Origin: Myxacorys almedinensis A
GTDB lineage: Bacteria; Cyanobacteriota; Cyanobacteriia; Leptolyngbyales; Leptolyngbyaceae
Assembly (NCBI RefSeq): GCF_010091945.1
Contig: NZ_WVIE01000029.1
Coordinates: 1 to 61,501 of the forward strand
Direction of reading: 5' to 3'
DNA: 61,501 bases
A model generated the notes under the pieces. It was not told the origin of the DNA. It worked only from the letters and a program-made list of their open reading frames with translations, and did not search any database. Shown here piece after piece: positions 17,532 through 27,267 of the stretch (positions are counted from its first letter, which is position 1; every line of letters starts with the position of its first letter). The translations under genes were made by a program, and so were the position numbers.

Positions 17532-17591
17532 CTCCCGTCCCTAAACTTGCTAAGATAAGCGAGCTAACTTGAATCGAGGCGATCAGCCGCT

Positions 17592-18218
17592 ATGCAAGCC
17601 CGTCGAATTTCCCGCGAACTTGCCCTCCTCAGTATCAGCCAGTTGCCGAGCGCCCCAGAGCGACTAGGCACGCAGAAACTTCAAGATCTGGTTGTGGCAG
17701 CCGTTCGCACTTTGGCAACCGAAGCCCGTGACACCTTGGAGGCGGCAGCAGCAGAACTTCAGCGTGGCAATAGCTATCTCCTTACCAGTGAAACGCGCGC
17801 CAGCACAACCGACACTGCACGGCGCATGGTAGCAGACGCGATCGCGCTCACTGAAACCGCGATCAACCGGTTGGGGGGCGCGATCGAGATTCCAGAATTT
17901 ATCCAACTCGCCAACCAAACGGATGTGCGTGCTTACGCGCTTGAGATCATCACTCGCCTGCAAGAAGAGCGCCCACAAGTTGATGCAGTTCTCAACAAAG
18001 CGCTGATTGATTGGCAATTAGACCGCTTAGCGGCGATCGATCAAGACATTCTCCGTATTGCCGTTACCGAAATGATGTTCCTCGGCATTCCGGATAAAGT
18101 GGCGATCAACGAAGCGATCGAGATGGCAAAGCGCTACAGTGGCGATGATGGGCACCGATTCATTAATGGGGTACTGCGAAAAGTGACCGAACACCTTAAG
18201 GCAGGAGTGAGAGAATAG
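17592..18218 (+). CDS. nusB: transcription antitermination factor NusB
   Basis: A 208-residue NusB, longer than the E. coli protein (139) because cyanobacterial NusB has an N-terminal extension. It begins [17 protein letters not shown] and carries the core [19 protein letters not shown] followed by [19 protein letters not shown] and FINGVLRKV, which form the RNA- and NusE (S10)-binding surfaces. It acts in antitermination during rRNA transcription. It lies between the DUF502 gene and ftsY, all in one direction. Confidence 0.93.
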   Translation: MQARRISRELALLSISQLPSAPERLGTQKLQDLVVAAVRTLATEARDTLEAAAAELQRGNSYLLTSETRASTTDTARRMVADAIALTETAINRLGGAIEIPEFIQLANQTDVRAYALEIITRLQEERPQVDAVLNKALIDWQLDRLAAIDQDILRIAVTEMMFLGIPDKVAINEAIEMAKRYSGDDGHRFINGVLRKVTEHLKAGVRE

Positions 18219-18290
18219 GATTGTCCTGATTCTGCTGTCCTCTTTAATCCTCACCTCGAAAGCTTGTTCTAACTATCTCTGGTATTTGCG

Positions 18291-19826
18291 ATGGCGTTCA
18301 ATTGGTTTAATCGTTTCAATCAACCGAAGACGGAAGCAGAACAAGCGTCTGAAGCGACTCAACCAGACGCCCAACCTTCGCCGTCAGAGCAGCCTGAAGG
18401 GGCGGACGAGACAGAATCGGCAAACCAAGCCGCGATCGCACGTGCCAAAATTGCCTTAGAAGCGATCAAACAGCGTCAGCAGCAAGAAGCCGCGCCGATC
18501 GCGTCTCCCGAAGCGGCAACTTCAGATGAGGTATCGGATGAAGTAGAGCCAGACGAAATCGAGCAACCGTCTGAGCCTGTGAGTGAAACCCCAGAACCCG
18601 CGATCGCCCTCTCCCCTTCCGAGGCACCTCCCGAAGAAGCCGTTGTCGAAACCGACGAATCTTCCGTTCCTGCCGCCGCGCCCTTGCCCCTGTGGATTCA
18701 AGCTGAGGCCGAAGAGAGAGCCGCCCGCCTAGAGCGTCTCAAAGCCACCGCGATCGAGGAAGAGCCTGAACCTGAACCCGTCGCTGCGATCGCTGAATCG
18801 CCCTCTGATCTGCCGCTAACCCTTGATGAGGGCTTCTTGTGGTCAACCGAAGTCCTTTCCGCGATGGGACGCCGTGCTCAAGACATTACCCTCGAAGAGA
18901 TTACCTGGCTCAAGCGCCTGCGCCAAGGCTTAGATAAAACCCGTCGGAGCCTTGTCAACCAGCTTAAGGCGATCGTCGGTCAAGGTCCGCTTAACGAAGA
19001 TGCCGTTCTCGAAATTGAGTCGCTGTTGCTGCAAGCCGACGCTGGCGTAGACGCAACCGATAAAGTGATTCAGGCATTGCAGAAGCAATTGCGAGAAGAA
19101 ACCCTGCCCCCAGAGCAAGCGATCGCTTATCTCAAAAAAATTCTGCGCGAACTCCTCGATCGCCCCTTACAAGGGTCGCATAGCGTTTTCTTTGCGCCAG
19201 AGAAAGAAATGCTGAATATCTGGCTGATTACCGGGGTGAATGGAGCCGGAAAAACCACAACCATCGGCAAGCTTGCTCATATTGCCCAGAAGTCAGGCTA
19301 TCGCTGCTTGATCGCAGCCGCCGACACCTTCCGCGCCGCCGCAGTTGAGCAGGTCAAGGTGTGGGGGCAGCGCAGCGATGTTGACGTGATCGCCAATCCT
19401 GGGCAAAACACTGATCCGGCAGCCGTCGTGTTTGATGCGATCGCGGCGGCTCAATCTCGCAACACAGAACTGTTGCTAATCGATACCGCCGGACGGCTGC
19501 AAAATAAGAAAAATCTGATGGACGAACTCAATAAAATTCGTCGGATTATTGACAAAAAAGCAGGCACTGCCACCGTAGAATCTCTGCTTGTTCTAGATGC
19601 CACCCTAGGGCAAAATGGGCTGCGACAGGCACAAGTCTTTGCAGAAGCCGCACAGCTAAGCGGCGTCGTCCTTACGAAGCTAGATGGCACGGCTAAAGGC
19701 GGCATTGCTCTAGCAGTGGTCGAAGAGCTTGGTTTACCAATTCGCTTTATTGGTGCAGGAGAAGGCATCGAAGATTTGAGACCTTTTTCAAGCTACGAGT
19801 TTGTTGAAGCCTTGATCAGCGGCTAA
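18291..19826 (+). CDS. ftsY: signal recognition particle receptor FtsY
   Basis: A 511-residue FtsY. The first about 190 residues are an acidic, Glu/Ala/Pro-rich A domain; the helical N domain and the G domain follow. GTPase motifs are clear: GVNGAGKTTT near 313 (G1), DTFRAAAVEQ (IBD), DTAGR (G3) and TKLDGTAKGG (G4/G5). It docks SRP-ribosome complexes to the membrane, delivering integral proteins to the Sec translocon and, in cyanobacteria, to both cytoplasmic and thylakoid membranes. It is the last gene of the DUF502-nusB-ftsY run. Confidence 0.96.
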   Translation: MAFNWFNRFNQPKTEAEQASEATQPDAQPSPSEQPEGADETESANQAAIARAKIALEAIKQRQQQEAAPIASPEAATSDEVSDEVEPDEIEQPSEPVSETPEPAIALSPSEAPPEEAVVETDESSVPAAAPLPLWIQAEAEERAARLERLKATAIEEEPEPEPVAAIAESPSDLPLTLDEGFLWSTEVLSAMGRRAQDITLEEITWLKRLRQGLDKTRRSLVNQLKAIVGQGPLNEDAVLEIESLLLQADAGVDATDKVIQALQKQLREETLPPEQAIAYLKKILRELLDRPLQGSHSVFFAPEKEMLNIWLITGVNGAGKTTTIGKLAHIAQKSGYRCLIAAADTFRAAAVEQVKVWGQRSDVDVIANPGQNTDPAAVVFDAIAAAQSRNTELLLIDTAGRLQNKKNLMDELNKIRRIIDKKAGTATVESLLVLDATLGQNGLRQAQVFAEAAQLSGVVLTKLDGTAKGGIALAVVEELGLPIRFIGAGEGIEDLRPFSSYEFVEALISG

Positions 19827-20321
19827 TCAGACTTTTCTAACGAAGAGATAATTTTCCTACCATCGGGAACTCTGTAACCATTAATTCGCTCAAAATTGCT
19901 CAATGCTCGTAGAATATACCGAGATCAGTTCAGCAATAGAGATCATGGATTGAAGAGGAGGTCTTCTGGCTTGCTCACCGCTCATTGGTATTAGCTTAGT
20001 CTGGGGTTTCTCACACGCGCAGCTAGCGCGAAGTGCAGCCCCAGAGGAACCGCTCAGAGCTTGCATAACGTCTGCTTTAGAACTTGCGCTTGTGTCCCTT
20101 AGGGCAGTCTCTCGCCCAATCGACGTGTTCTGACGCTTATCAAGATCTGACTCATGAAAATGAGTGATAAAAGTCACCTTCACCATTTCTCCCGCTCGAT
20201 AACACGATTTGTCACTCTTTCGCTAAGATTGATGGCTACAACAGAGTGTTGCGCCTAGCTCATAGAAGACAACTCTCTCGCGTGTTTCGCTATACTGTGT
20301 TCTCTAAATTCACCGAACCGA
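19827..20321. other. intergenic region with a two-tier hairpin
   Basis: No credible gene; a minus-strand open frame here (98 codons) has composition unlike a protein gene. At 20000-20045 a hairpin is visible: outer stem TCTGGGG/CCCCAGA and inner stem CGCGC/GCGCG around agcta. It has no T run, so it is not a standard terminator. It could be part of a small RNA or of the phosphatase gene's leader. Confidence 0.4.
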
Positions 20322-21746
20322 ATGACTGCTGTGCCTCTTCCAAGACAGCCCGCTCAACCGCCCGATCGCAACGACGACGTATCAGGCTCATCCGACGCTA
20401 CCCCCGTGTTTGCGCTCAAAGAACTCGTGTCGCGCCTTAACCGAGAGCAACACAAAATTCAAGACTTGTTGAGTTCTTTAGGATTTGCCCTACGCAGTTT
20501 TAGCAATCTCAATCAGTTTCTAGAGCTAATTCCTCTGATGGCAAGCCGGGTTACAGATGCAGACGGCGGTGCTTTAATTTTGTTTCGTCCCAATGGGCAG
20601 GTTAAGCTAGAGCGCTTGCACTGCCAGGATATGCCTTGGGGGCAAGATGTCCGTAAGGCGTTAGAAACGGCAACTCGTCAGATGACGGCTTCGTTGAGTG
20701 GGTTGCCGCCCGGAGAAGCTTTGGCGCGATCGTCGCAGGTGGTGACCATGCTCGATACGCAGGTGGCTCGCCATTTAGGCACCGAAATTCAAATTTTTGG
20801 AACCGGAATTCTGATTAAAAATAGTGAACGAGGACGGCTGTATGTGTTTAGCCGCGACCCAGATTACGAATGGACAGAGACTCGACAAAAACTCGTACGG
20901 CTGATTGCCGATCAAACCGCCGTTGCGATCGAAAACGATGAACTCACAGTCGAACTTCGCAAAAAAGAGCGCCTCGATCGGGAGCTAGAAATTGGGGCAG
21001 ATATCCAACTGCGCTTGCTGCCTCGCCAATGCCCCACCATTCAAGGCATCGAACTAGCTGCCCTATGTAAAACAGCAAACCGAGTTGGCGGCGACTATTA
21101 TGACTTTATTCCGGTTGATTATGGGCGAGGACACCCGCACAGCGATAGCTCTACGGCACGATGGAGTGTAACGATCGGCGATGTGATGGGGAAGGGCGTT
21201 CCGGCTGGCTTGATCATGACCATGACCCGAGGAATGCTGCGGGCAGAAGTGCTAAACGGGCATTCCCCAGCACGAATTTTGCAGCATCTCAATCAGGTGA
21301 TGTATGCCGATTTAGAGAACTCCAATCGATTTGTCACCCTATTTTATTCTGAGTATGACCCGCAAACGCGCATTTTGTCGTATAGCAATGCGGCTCACAA
21401 CCCGCCCCTCTTGTGGCAAGCCTCAACCGACACGATTAACCGATTGGACACCCTCGGAATGCTGATCGGGCTAGATGCCGAAACCCAATACCAGGATGCC
21501 ACCGTGCAGCTTCATCCCGGTGATACTGTGATGTACTATACCGATGGCTTTACAGATGCCGCAAATCAGCATGGTCAGCGATTTGATGAAGAAAATTTAA
21601 GCCGTGCGTTTCGGTGGGCATGCCTGCAATACGACGACCCGCAACTGATTTTGAAGCATTTGTTTGATCGCGTTCATCAATTTATCGGGGTTGGCAACAT
21701 CCATGCTGATGACATGACTTTAGTGGTGATGAGGGTTCAGCCGTAG
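20322..21746 (+). CDS. PP2C (SpoIIE/RsbU-type) phosphatase with GAF-like domain
   Basis: A 474-residue signalling phosphatase. Residues about 55-225 form a GAF-like sensory domain (ending LVRLIADQTAVAIEND), then a short coiled linker, then a PP2C domain of the SpoIIE/RsbU class. The metal-binding aspartates are visible in GDVMGKGVPAG and in YYTDGFTDAAN, with SYSNAAHNPPLLW between. Such enzymes remove phosphate from anti-sigma-factor-antagonist (STAS) proteins or similar targets; the partner is not encoded here. Together with ftsY upstream this follows a gene order I associate with other cyanobacteria. Confidence 0.88.
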   Translation: MTAVPLPRQPAQPPDRNDDVSGSSDATPVFALKELVSRLNREQHKIQDLLSSLGFALRSFSNLNQFLELIPLMASRVTDADGGALILFRPNGQVKLERLHCQDMPWGQDVRKALETATRQMTASLSGLPPGEALARSSQVVTMLDTQVARHLGTEIQIFGTGILIKNSERGRLYVFSRDPDYEWTETRQKLVRLIADQTAVAIENDELTVELRKKERLDRELEIGADIQLRLLPRQCPTIQGIELAALCKTANRVGGDYYDFIPVDYGRGHPHSDSSTARWSVTIGDVMGKGVPAGLIMTMTRGMLRAEVLNGHSPARILQHLNQVMYADLENSNRFVTLFYSEYDPQTRILSYSNAAHNPPLLWQASTDTINRLDTLGMLIGLDAETQYQDATVQLHPGDTVMYYTDGFTDAANQHGQRFDEENLSRAFRWACLQYDDPQLILKHLFDRVHQFIGVGNIHADDMTLVVMRVQP

Positions 21747-21853
21747 GTTCGCCACAATTTAGCGATGCGCCATTCAGCCCAAGCAGGCTTGTCTGATTCC
21801 TTATTCATGCCGCTTTGTGACACAATAAAGTAACGTAGCTCACCCAACGAATT

Positions 21854-22576
21854 GTGAACACAGTCCGCACCGTCTCAGATACCAAGCGAGCGTTCTATAA
21901 CCTCCACACCCGCCCGGTCAATTCTATCTATCGTCGGGTGGTTGAGGAATTGATGGTAGAAATGCACTTGCTCGCCGTCAATGTGGACTTTCGCTACGAC
22001 CCAATTTATGCTTTGGGCGTTGTCACGTCCTACGATCGCTTCATGCAGGGATATCGCCCCGATCAAGATAAGCCATCCATTTTTAATGCCCTGTGCCGCT
22101 CGATCGAAAGCGACCCAGAGACCTATTTGCGAGATGCTCAGCAACTCTTATCGGTGGCATCGCGCTGGTCTTGGGATACCGTGCTGTTGCCAGAAAAATC
22201 TGAGAGTGTTTCTGAGCTTGCCCCGTTCCGCCAGGCGTTGCAAGATATTGCCGGTCGCCCCAAGTTTAAGTACAGTCGGCTGTTTGCGATCGGCTTATTT
22301 ACCGTTCTAGAAACCGCAGATGCTGACCTTGTAAAAGATGAGTCGCAGCGCGTCGCTGCCCTAAACCAAATTTGCCAAGCACTAAACTTGCCGGACGATA
22401 AAGTTCAGAAAGACTTGGAACTGTATCGCAGCAACCTCGAAAAAATGGTGCAGGTGCAGGCGATGATGGCGGATGTGTTGGTGAGCGATCGCAAGAAGCG
22501 CGAAGAGCGTGCTCAAGCCAAGGCGGCTGGCGAGAATTCTGAAGTACCGAAAGACGAGGCGGCGTCAGGCTCATAG
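21854..22576 (+). CDS. thf1: thylakoid formation / PSII biogenesis protein Thf1 (Psb29)
   Basis: A 240-residue protein starting with GTG: (M)NTVRTVSDTKRAFYNLHTRP, the hallmark N-terminus of Thf1/Psb29. It continues with VDFRYDPIYALGVVTSYDRFMQGYRP and a C-terminal coiled coil ending in a charged tail. Thf1 copurifies with photosystem II and influences its assembly and repair, and thylakoid formation in plants. It is single in its unit, with a terminator close behind. Confidence 0.95.
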   Translation: MNTVRTVSDTKRAFYNLHTRPVNSIYRRVVEELMVEMHLLAVNVDFRYDPIYALGVVTSYDRFMQGYRPDQDKPSIFNALCRSIESDPETYLRDAQQLLSVASRWSWDTVLLPEKSESVSELAPFRQALQDIAGRPKFKYSRLFAIGLFTVLETADADLVKDESQRVAALNQICQALNLPDDKVQKDLELYRSNLEKMVQVQAMMADVLVSDRKKREERAQAKAAGENSEVPKDEAASGS

Positions 22577-22605
22577 CATTGATTCAACCATTTGAATTAG
22601 GATTT

Positions 22606-22634
22606 GGGGGATGACACGTTCATCCCCTTTTTTT
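22606..22634 (+). terminator. rho-independent terminator of thf1
   Basis: Stem GGGGATG/CATCCCC, 7-nt loop, then seven T, 30 nt past the thf1 stop. The following 270 nt up to the lipoxygenase gene hold a short G-rich/C-rich inverted segment (ctgggggcgcagccccc, 22694-22710) but no gene. Confidence 0.9.
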
Positions 22635-22904
22635 ATGGATATAGCCATATAGCCTTCTTGGTTAGGACGGGGTGCAGGGGTAGAACTCCTGGCTGGGGGC
22701 GCAGCCCCCACATTCCCTCTTCTCCAATGTCCTAAGCTACCTAGCGACAGCTATGGTTAGTTTTCTGTTTTATGAAGTTTTCCTGATTAGAAAAACGGGC
22801 TTCGGAATCGTTTAGATAGACGGTGAAGATATTCAGAGTATTGAACCGCTTTTATAGCTGTCTCAGCAGCTTTTATAACAATCGCAACTGGCGGGATATA
22901 AGCT

Positions 22905-24821
22905 ATGTCTGATCAATCTCTCTATTCTCAACAAAGCCTCTATCGCTACGACCCAAACGCTCTAAACCCAGAAGGTGGCCCCTCTCGCATTTTTCCGTAT
23001 CGAGGAACTGAGGGAATGTTGCGTTATATTCTCGATGAAATTGGAGAGGATTTAATACATCAGGCTCAGCTTCCATCTCCTATTTTAGAAGCACTAAAAG
23101 CCTTTGGAGAACTTGGAAAAAACGCTGAAGAAACGTGGCTAAAACTAACTACTATTTTGGTTGATTTAGAGTTTTTTCAGTCTAATCTGTTCAATTTTAC
23201 GCTGCCGCCTGGAGAGCAATTTAGCTCAGAATTTGTGCGGCTCAGACGAGTGATGGGAGGGGCGTTAGTTGCAGCAAGAAATGCAGCCGCAGGAAATGCC
23301 AACCTTGAGCAGCAAAGGCTGCTTTTCTATCAAGCATTAGAAAAGAGCGATTGGCATCGCCAAGCTCTGAAGCATAGCGCCCGCCCAGCCGTTGCGGCAA
23401 TCTATGAGCGCGATGGTGGGCTAAGCGATCGCGAGTTTGCGCGGCAGCGGGTGGCAGGTCCAAACCCGATTCAAATTTGCCGGGTGCAAGCGCGATCGCA
23501 GCTTGAAGGACTCCGACCGGCTCATACATTAGCTAATGGCGAAACGATCGAGATCGCTGACGCAGCAGCACAAAATCGGCTGTTCATGATCGATTATCCG
23601 TTCTTAAATCTTGCGCCAGAAGCCCTACAAATTGGGCGTTATGTGGGTAGCCCAAAAGCCTTTTTCTACAATACTAACCAGGGGCTAGAACCCCTCTTTA
23701 TTCAAGTTGAGCCAGGGGGCAAAGTTTACACACCGAACGATGCCGATGATTGGATGCGAGCAAAGTTGTATGTGCAAGTTGCCGACATCACGCAGCACGA
23801 GTTAATTACGCATTTGGGATTCACCCATTTGGCAATGGAAGCCTTCGCGATCGCAACGCCGCGCCGCCTGCCATCGGCTCATGCTCTCCATCGATTGTTG
23901 CGTCCTCATTTCAAGTTTTTGTTGGCAATTAATACCCGTGGAAATGCAATTTTGCTGGGAGAAGGAGCCGCGATCGATAACTTGATGGCTCCAACACGAG
24001 AGGTTTCTCTGTCGATTATCAACCAGTCCTATCGCGCTACATCGTTCGCTAGCCATGGGTTGCCCACCGATCTGTCTCGGCGAGGGGTCGAACCCGAATT
24101 TTTAGCAGATTATCCCTACCGCGACGATGCTCAACTGCTTTGGGACGCCATCCATCGCTATGTTACTAACTATGTGCAGCAATATTATCGAACCGATGCC
24201 GACGTTCAGCAGGATGCCGATTTGCAAGCGTGGGCGGCAGAATTGGGGTTGCCGCTGGCTCAACGATCGCCGCAAGAATTTGCTCAAGCTCCGGATTGGC
24301 TGCCCCCAGAGATTGTGGCGAAAACGGGGCTTGCCGTAGAGTTGCCTGCCTACCCTCGCGTGCCTGATTTTCCGACGGCTGCTCATCCTGGGCGTTTTAC
24401 AACAGTGCAACAGGTGATCGAGGTGGCAACGCAAATTATCTTCACCTGTAGCGCCCAGCATGCGGCGGTCAACTTCAGCCAGTTTGATTATTTTGGCTTT
24501 GTGCCCAATTCTCCGCTTGCAGCTTACACCCACCCTGATGTGCCTGCCTCGTTAGAAGCCCTGCTGCCCTCGGCTGAGAAAGAGTTAGGGCAGATGGAAC
24601 TTGCCTTTGCGCTGAGTGGAATTCGGTGGAGCCGGTTGGGAAGTTCTGAGACGATTGGGTTTGCGAATCCGTGCGATCGCAAGGTGCTGCACATTTTTCA
24701 GACCGAATTAGCTCAGATTGGAACCATCATCGATCAGCGAAATGCCCATCGAAAGGCAACCACACAGGTTGACTATCCCTACTTGCATCCGGCACTGATT
24801 CCCAACAGCATCAACATTTGA
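22905..24821 (+). CDS. lipoxygenase
   Basis: A 638-residue lipoxygenase: a non-haem iron dioxygenase that adds O2 to polyunsaturated fatty acids. All five iron ligands expected for the family are visible: His303 and His308 (HLGFTH, spacing H-x4-H), His519 and Asn523 (QHAAVN), and the C-terminal isoleucine Ile638. Other family stretches are AKLYVQVADITQHELITH, ATPRRLPSAHALHRLLRPHF and FDYFGFVPNSP. There is no PLAT/C2 domain and no signal peptide, so it is the short, bacterial-type catalytic domain. The position of oxygenation cannot be read here. No hydroperoxide lyase or allene oxide synthase gene is adjacent. Confidence 0.95.
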   Translation: MSDQSLYSQQSLYRYDPNALNPEGGPSRIFPYRGTEGMLRYILDEIGEDLIHQAQLPSPILEALKAFGELGKNAEETWLKLTTILVDLEFFQSNLFNFTLPPGEQFSSEFVRLRRVMGGALVAARNAAAGNANLEQQRLLFYQALEKSDWHRQALKHSARPAVAAIYERDGGLSDREFARQRVAGPNPIQICRVQARSQLEGLRPAHTLANGETIEIADAAAQNRLFMIDYPFLNLAPEALQIGRYVGSPKAFFYNTNQGLEPLFIQVEPGGKVYTPNDADDWMRAKLYVQVADITQHELITHLGFTHLAMEAFAIATPRRLPSAHALHRLLRPHFKFLLAINTRGNAILLGEGAAIDNLMAPTREVSLSIINQSYRATSFASHGLPTDLSRRGVEPEFLADYPYRDDAQLLWDAIHRYVTNYVQQYYRTDADVQQDADLQAWAAELGLPLAQRSPQEFAQAPDWLPPEIVAKTGLAVELPAYPRVPDFPTAAHPGRFTTVQQVIEVATQIIFTCSAQHAAVNFSQFDYFGFVPNSPLAAYTHPDVPASLEALLPSAEKELGQMELAFALSGIRWSRLGSSETIGFANPCDRKVLHIFQTELAQIGTIIDQRNAHRKATTQVDYPYLHPALIPNSINI

Positions 24822-24826
24822 TGGGT

Positions 24827-24937
24827 CTAGTAGATTGTCAACGTTGAGTGGATGAGTGGATGGGTGGAGGGTTCCAATTACTAGGTTCCCCCTCTCCTCC
24901 TAGTCCCTCATTTCATTTAATCTTGACAGACCACTAG
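24827..24937. repeat. 3'-end hairpin repeat, copy C
   Basis: The cleanest copy: left end CTAGTAGATTGTCAACGTTG, right end TCTTGACAGACCACTAG, with G-rich (gagtggatgggtggaggg) and C-rich (ccccctctcctcctagtccc) inner halves. It begins 5 nt after the lipoxygenase stop codon. Confidence 0.85.
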
Positions 24938-25076
24938 GTTGGATGGGTTCAAGTTTTGCGATCGCTCCATCAAAATGGGTAGTAAGTCTAATAACGAGCA
25001 GATGCTCAAATCAATCTGGTTTCATTGATTTGATCATCTGCGCTAAAATCCAGCCCGATCTGCGATCGCATTGCCT

Positions 25077-25739
25077 CTACCCTGCCAATTTCTTTAACGA
25101 AATCATCGCCGATTGCGCCACGTTGCTATTGTTATCTTTTTCCAAGTATTTCAGTGCAGAAATACTCTTTTCGCTAGGCAAATGTCCCAACGCTTCTGCC
25201 AAGCGCTGACGCACTAACCAATCTTCTGATTGGGCAAAGCGGAGAATTTGATCCACCGCATCGACGGCTTTAATTTCACCGAGAGCCGCGATCGCAGCTT
25301 GTTGCACCACAATTTCCTCGCTGTCTAACGCCTGCACCAGCACATCCCGCGCCCGTGGATCTTTGAGATTGCCCAACGCCACCGCCGCACTAAAGCGCAC
25401 CAACCAATCTGTATCTTCGTAAAATGCTCTCACCAACGGCTGAAACGCTCTCCCATCTTCGAGATAGCCCAATGCCCCTGCCGCATCTGCCCGGATTCCG
25501 TAATCTTTTTCGTTGATCAAAATGTCAATTAAAAGATCGTAACATTCGTCAGTTTGCTTGATGCCGAGGGCAAACACTGCCATAGAGCGAATTTGTAAAC
25601 TCTCATCATTCAAGACTTTTTTGATCAGCGGCACAGCATCTTCAGCCGTTGCTTCCCGCAAATTGGCAAGCGCAACCATGCGATCGCGGGTGCTGTCACT
25701 CTCTAACTGAGAGGAAATCTTTTCTAAATCGACACTCAT
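25077..25739 (-). CDS. HEAT-repeat protein, NblB/bilin-lyase-like
   Basis: About 220 residues of tandem HEAT-like repeats (MVALANLREATAEDAVPLI, IRADAAGALGYLEDGRAFQPL, LVRFSAAVALGNLKDPRARDVL, VVQQAAIAALGEIKAVDAV, LVRQRLAEALGHLPSEKS). Size and repeat style match the cyanobacterial E/F bilin-lyase superfamily, including NblB, which acts in phycobilisome turnover, and the CpcE/NblB-related proteins. ATG at 25739 gives MSVDLEKISSQL, the likely start; a GTG three codons upstream is the alternative. No phycobilisome gene adjoins, so the precise role stays open. Confidence 0.72.
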   Translation of the reverse strand: MSVDLEKISSQLESDSTRDRMVALANLREATAEDAVPLIKKVLNDESLQIRSMAVFALGIKQTDECYDLLIDILINEKDYGIRADAAGALGYLEDGRAFQPLVRAFYEDTDWLVRFSAAVALGNLKDPRARDVLVQALDSEEIVVQQAAIAALGEIKAVDAVDQILRFAQSEDWLVRQRLAEALGHLPSEKSISALKYLEKDNNSNVAQSAMISLKKLAG

Positions 25740-25908
25740 AGTTGTCACAAATCTTTATATTGTTCCTCTATGATACAGAATCGAGCGCGATAATACGACC
25801 CTCTCTGCTCGCAATTACCGCACCTCTACCGATCCCATCAGAGGCAAGGCTAGAGTCGTTGACCCAAGAGCAGTGATCTTGAGCACCAGACTGACATCCC
25901 CTCAGCAG

Positions 25909-26532
25909 CTAGGAAGTCGCACCGTGCGCTAGTCGCTGCTGATAGCGCTGCTGCACATCGTCGATCGTAAACACTGCCTGAAACTTTAAACCCTGCTGCT
26001 GATAAAATTCTGCGCCGCCTTGCTGTCGATCTACCAGAGAAATCACCTGATCCACCTGATAACCTGCCTCACGCAATCGATCGACTGCTTTCATTGCCGA
26101 CTGTCCCGTTGTTACAACGTCTTCTAACACCACGACTGGGCTTCCCCCTGGTAAGGTTGGACCTTCGATATAGACCTGGGTGCCATGCCCCTTCGCCTCT
26201 TTGCGAACAATCAGGGCGGTGAGCGATCGCGCCTCATAAGCCGCCACAACACTTGCTGCGGTAACGAGCGGATCGGCTCCTAGGGTTAAACCCGCCACTG
26301 CGATCGCATCTTCTGGCACAAGCGTTAACAACATTCGCCCAACGCCCAACCCACCTTGAGGATGCAGCGTCACTTGCTTGCCGTTGATGTAATACGTGCT
26401 CCGTTGCCCCGACGACAGCAAAAAATCTCCTTCGCGATAGGCCACCTCACAGAACAAATCCAATAGTTTTTCTCGCAGTTCCTCCAGAGGTGCATGTGCC
26501 CAATCAAACAAAGTTGCGCCAAAATTACTCAT
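25909..26532 (-). CDS. pyrE: orotate phosphoribosyltransferase
   Basis: A 207-residue enzyme of pyrimidine synthesis joining orotate and PRPP to orotidylate. Features: YYINGKQVTLHPQG, GLTLGADPLV, the flexible loop VRKEAKGHGT with catalytic Lys residues, and the PRPP-binding motif VVVLEDVVTTGQSAMKAV. It runs opposite to its right neighbour, sharing a short divergent promoter region of about 60 bp. Confidence 0.95.
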   Translation of the reverse strand: MSNFGATLFDWAHAPLEELREKLLDLFCEVAYREGDFLLSSGQRSTYYINGKQVTLHPQGGLGVGRMLLTLVPEDAIAVAGLTLGADPLVTAASVVAAYEARSLTALIVRKEAKGHGTQVYIEGPTLPGGSPVVVLEDVVTTGQSAMKAVDRLREAGYQVDQVISLVDRQQGGAEFYQQQGLKFQAVFTIDDVQQRYQQRLAHGATS

Positions 26533-26595
26533 ATTCCTTGATGTAGGGCAAACTAAACCTACTCCCTTTCCAGCATTTTAATAGAGGATAACCCT

Positions 26596-27090
26596 ATGGG
26601 CGTGAGGATCAAGAGCCTGATTGGCTCACTCGTTCTAACCACAGCTTCTACCGTAGCGATCGTTTCGAGCGTGGCGGTGCCAATCGCGGCAACTGCCCAA
26701 GAGCAACCCGCACCCGTATTTAGACCCCGTGAAGTCATTCCTGATGCGATCAACGAAGCCTTTTATGGCAGCAAAGACACCTTCCAAAATCGCAATCTGG
26801 GGCAATCGACCGAATCGCTCATCGGCGTTATTGGCTACCCCGAAAACCTGATTGCTCGCGATGGTGAAAAAATTCATCGTCTCTACCGCGACTTGCTCAA
26901 CCAGCAAACCTCCAGCGATCCGATCCTTCGTACCGCCGACTTGCCAAACCCTTACAACACGTCTGTTTTGCTGCAACCCAATGTTAGCGATCGCGTCATA
27001 GGCAGCGAGTTTGTGATCGAGCAACCGCCCCAAGCGCAGTTTCCACCTCTGCCACAGATGATTCAGCCCGGATTGCCGCAGAGATATTAG
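26596..27090 (+). CDS. secreted hypothetical protein, 164 aa
   Basis: N-terminal signal peptide (basic MGVRIK, hydrophobic core LIGSLVLTTASTVAIVSSVAV, likely cleavage after ATA before QEQPAP). The mature part of about 130 residues is Pro/Gln-rich at its end and carries no catalytic motif I know. It looks like one of the conserved cyanobacterial periplasmic proteins of unknown role. The ribosome site gaggataacc precedes the ATG. Confidence 0.7.
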   Translation: MGVRIKSLIGSLVLTTASTVAIVSSVAVPIAATAQEQPAPVFRPREVIPDAINEAFYGSKDTFQNRNLGQSTESLIGVIGYPENLIARDGEKIHRLYRDLLNQQTSSDPILRTADLPNPYNTSVLLQPNVSDRVIGSEFVIEQPPQAQFPPLPQMIQPGLPQRY

Positions 27091-27194
27091 AGGAGAGGAT
27101 CTATGGGCATCTAAGGGCAGCAGTGTGCAACCTTATATTGACCCATATCTCTCCCCATTCAGCGAGAGTTCTTCTATCGATCGAGCTTTTCTGA

Positions 27195-27267
27195 TCCAGG
27201 GTGCAGGAGTTGAACCCGCCTAACGCGAATTATGAGTTCGCTGCCTAAACCGATCGGCCAACCCTGG
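27195..27267 (-). tRNA. trnI-CAU: tRNA-Ile(CAU), lysidine type
   Basis: A 73-nt cloverleaf on the minus strand without encoded CCA: acceptor CCAGGGT/ACCCTGG, D stem GCC/GGC, anticodon stem GCGAA/TTCGC with loop CTCATAA (anticodon CAU), variable loop GTTAG and T arm GCGGG-TTCAACT-CCTGC. The loop context AACTCATAATT and the D-arm layout resemble chloroplast trnI-CAU more than elongator or initiator tRNA-Met. I therefore assign it to isoleucine AUA decoding (C34 modified to lysidine by TilS). Elongator Met is the alternative. Confidence 0.8.

Noticed and set aside
19890-20186. 98-codon minus-strand open frame
   Set aside because: Composition is not protein-like and it contains a stable hairpin; no homology recognised.
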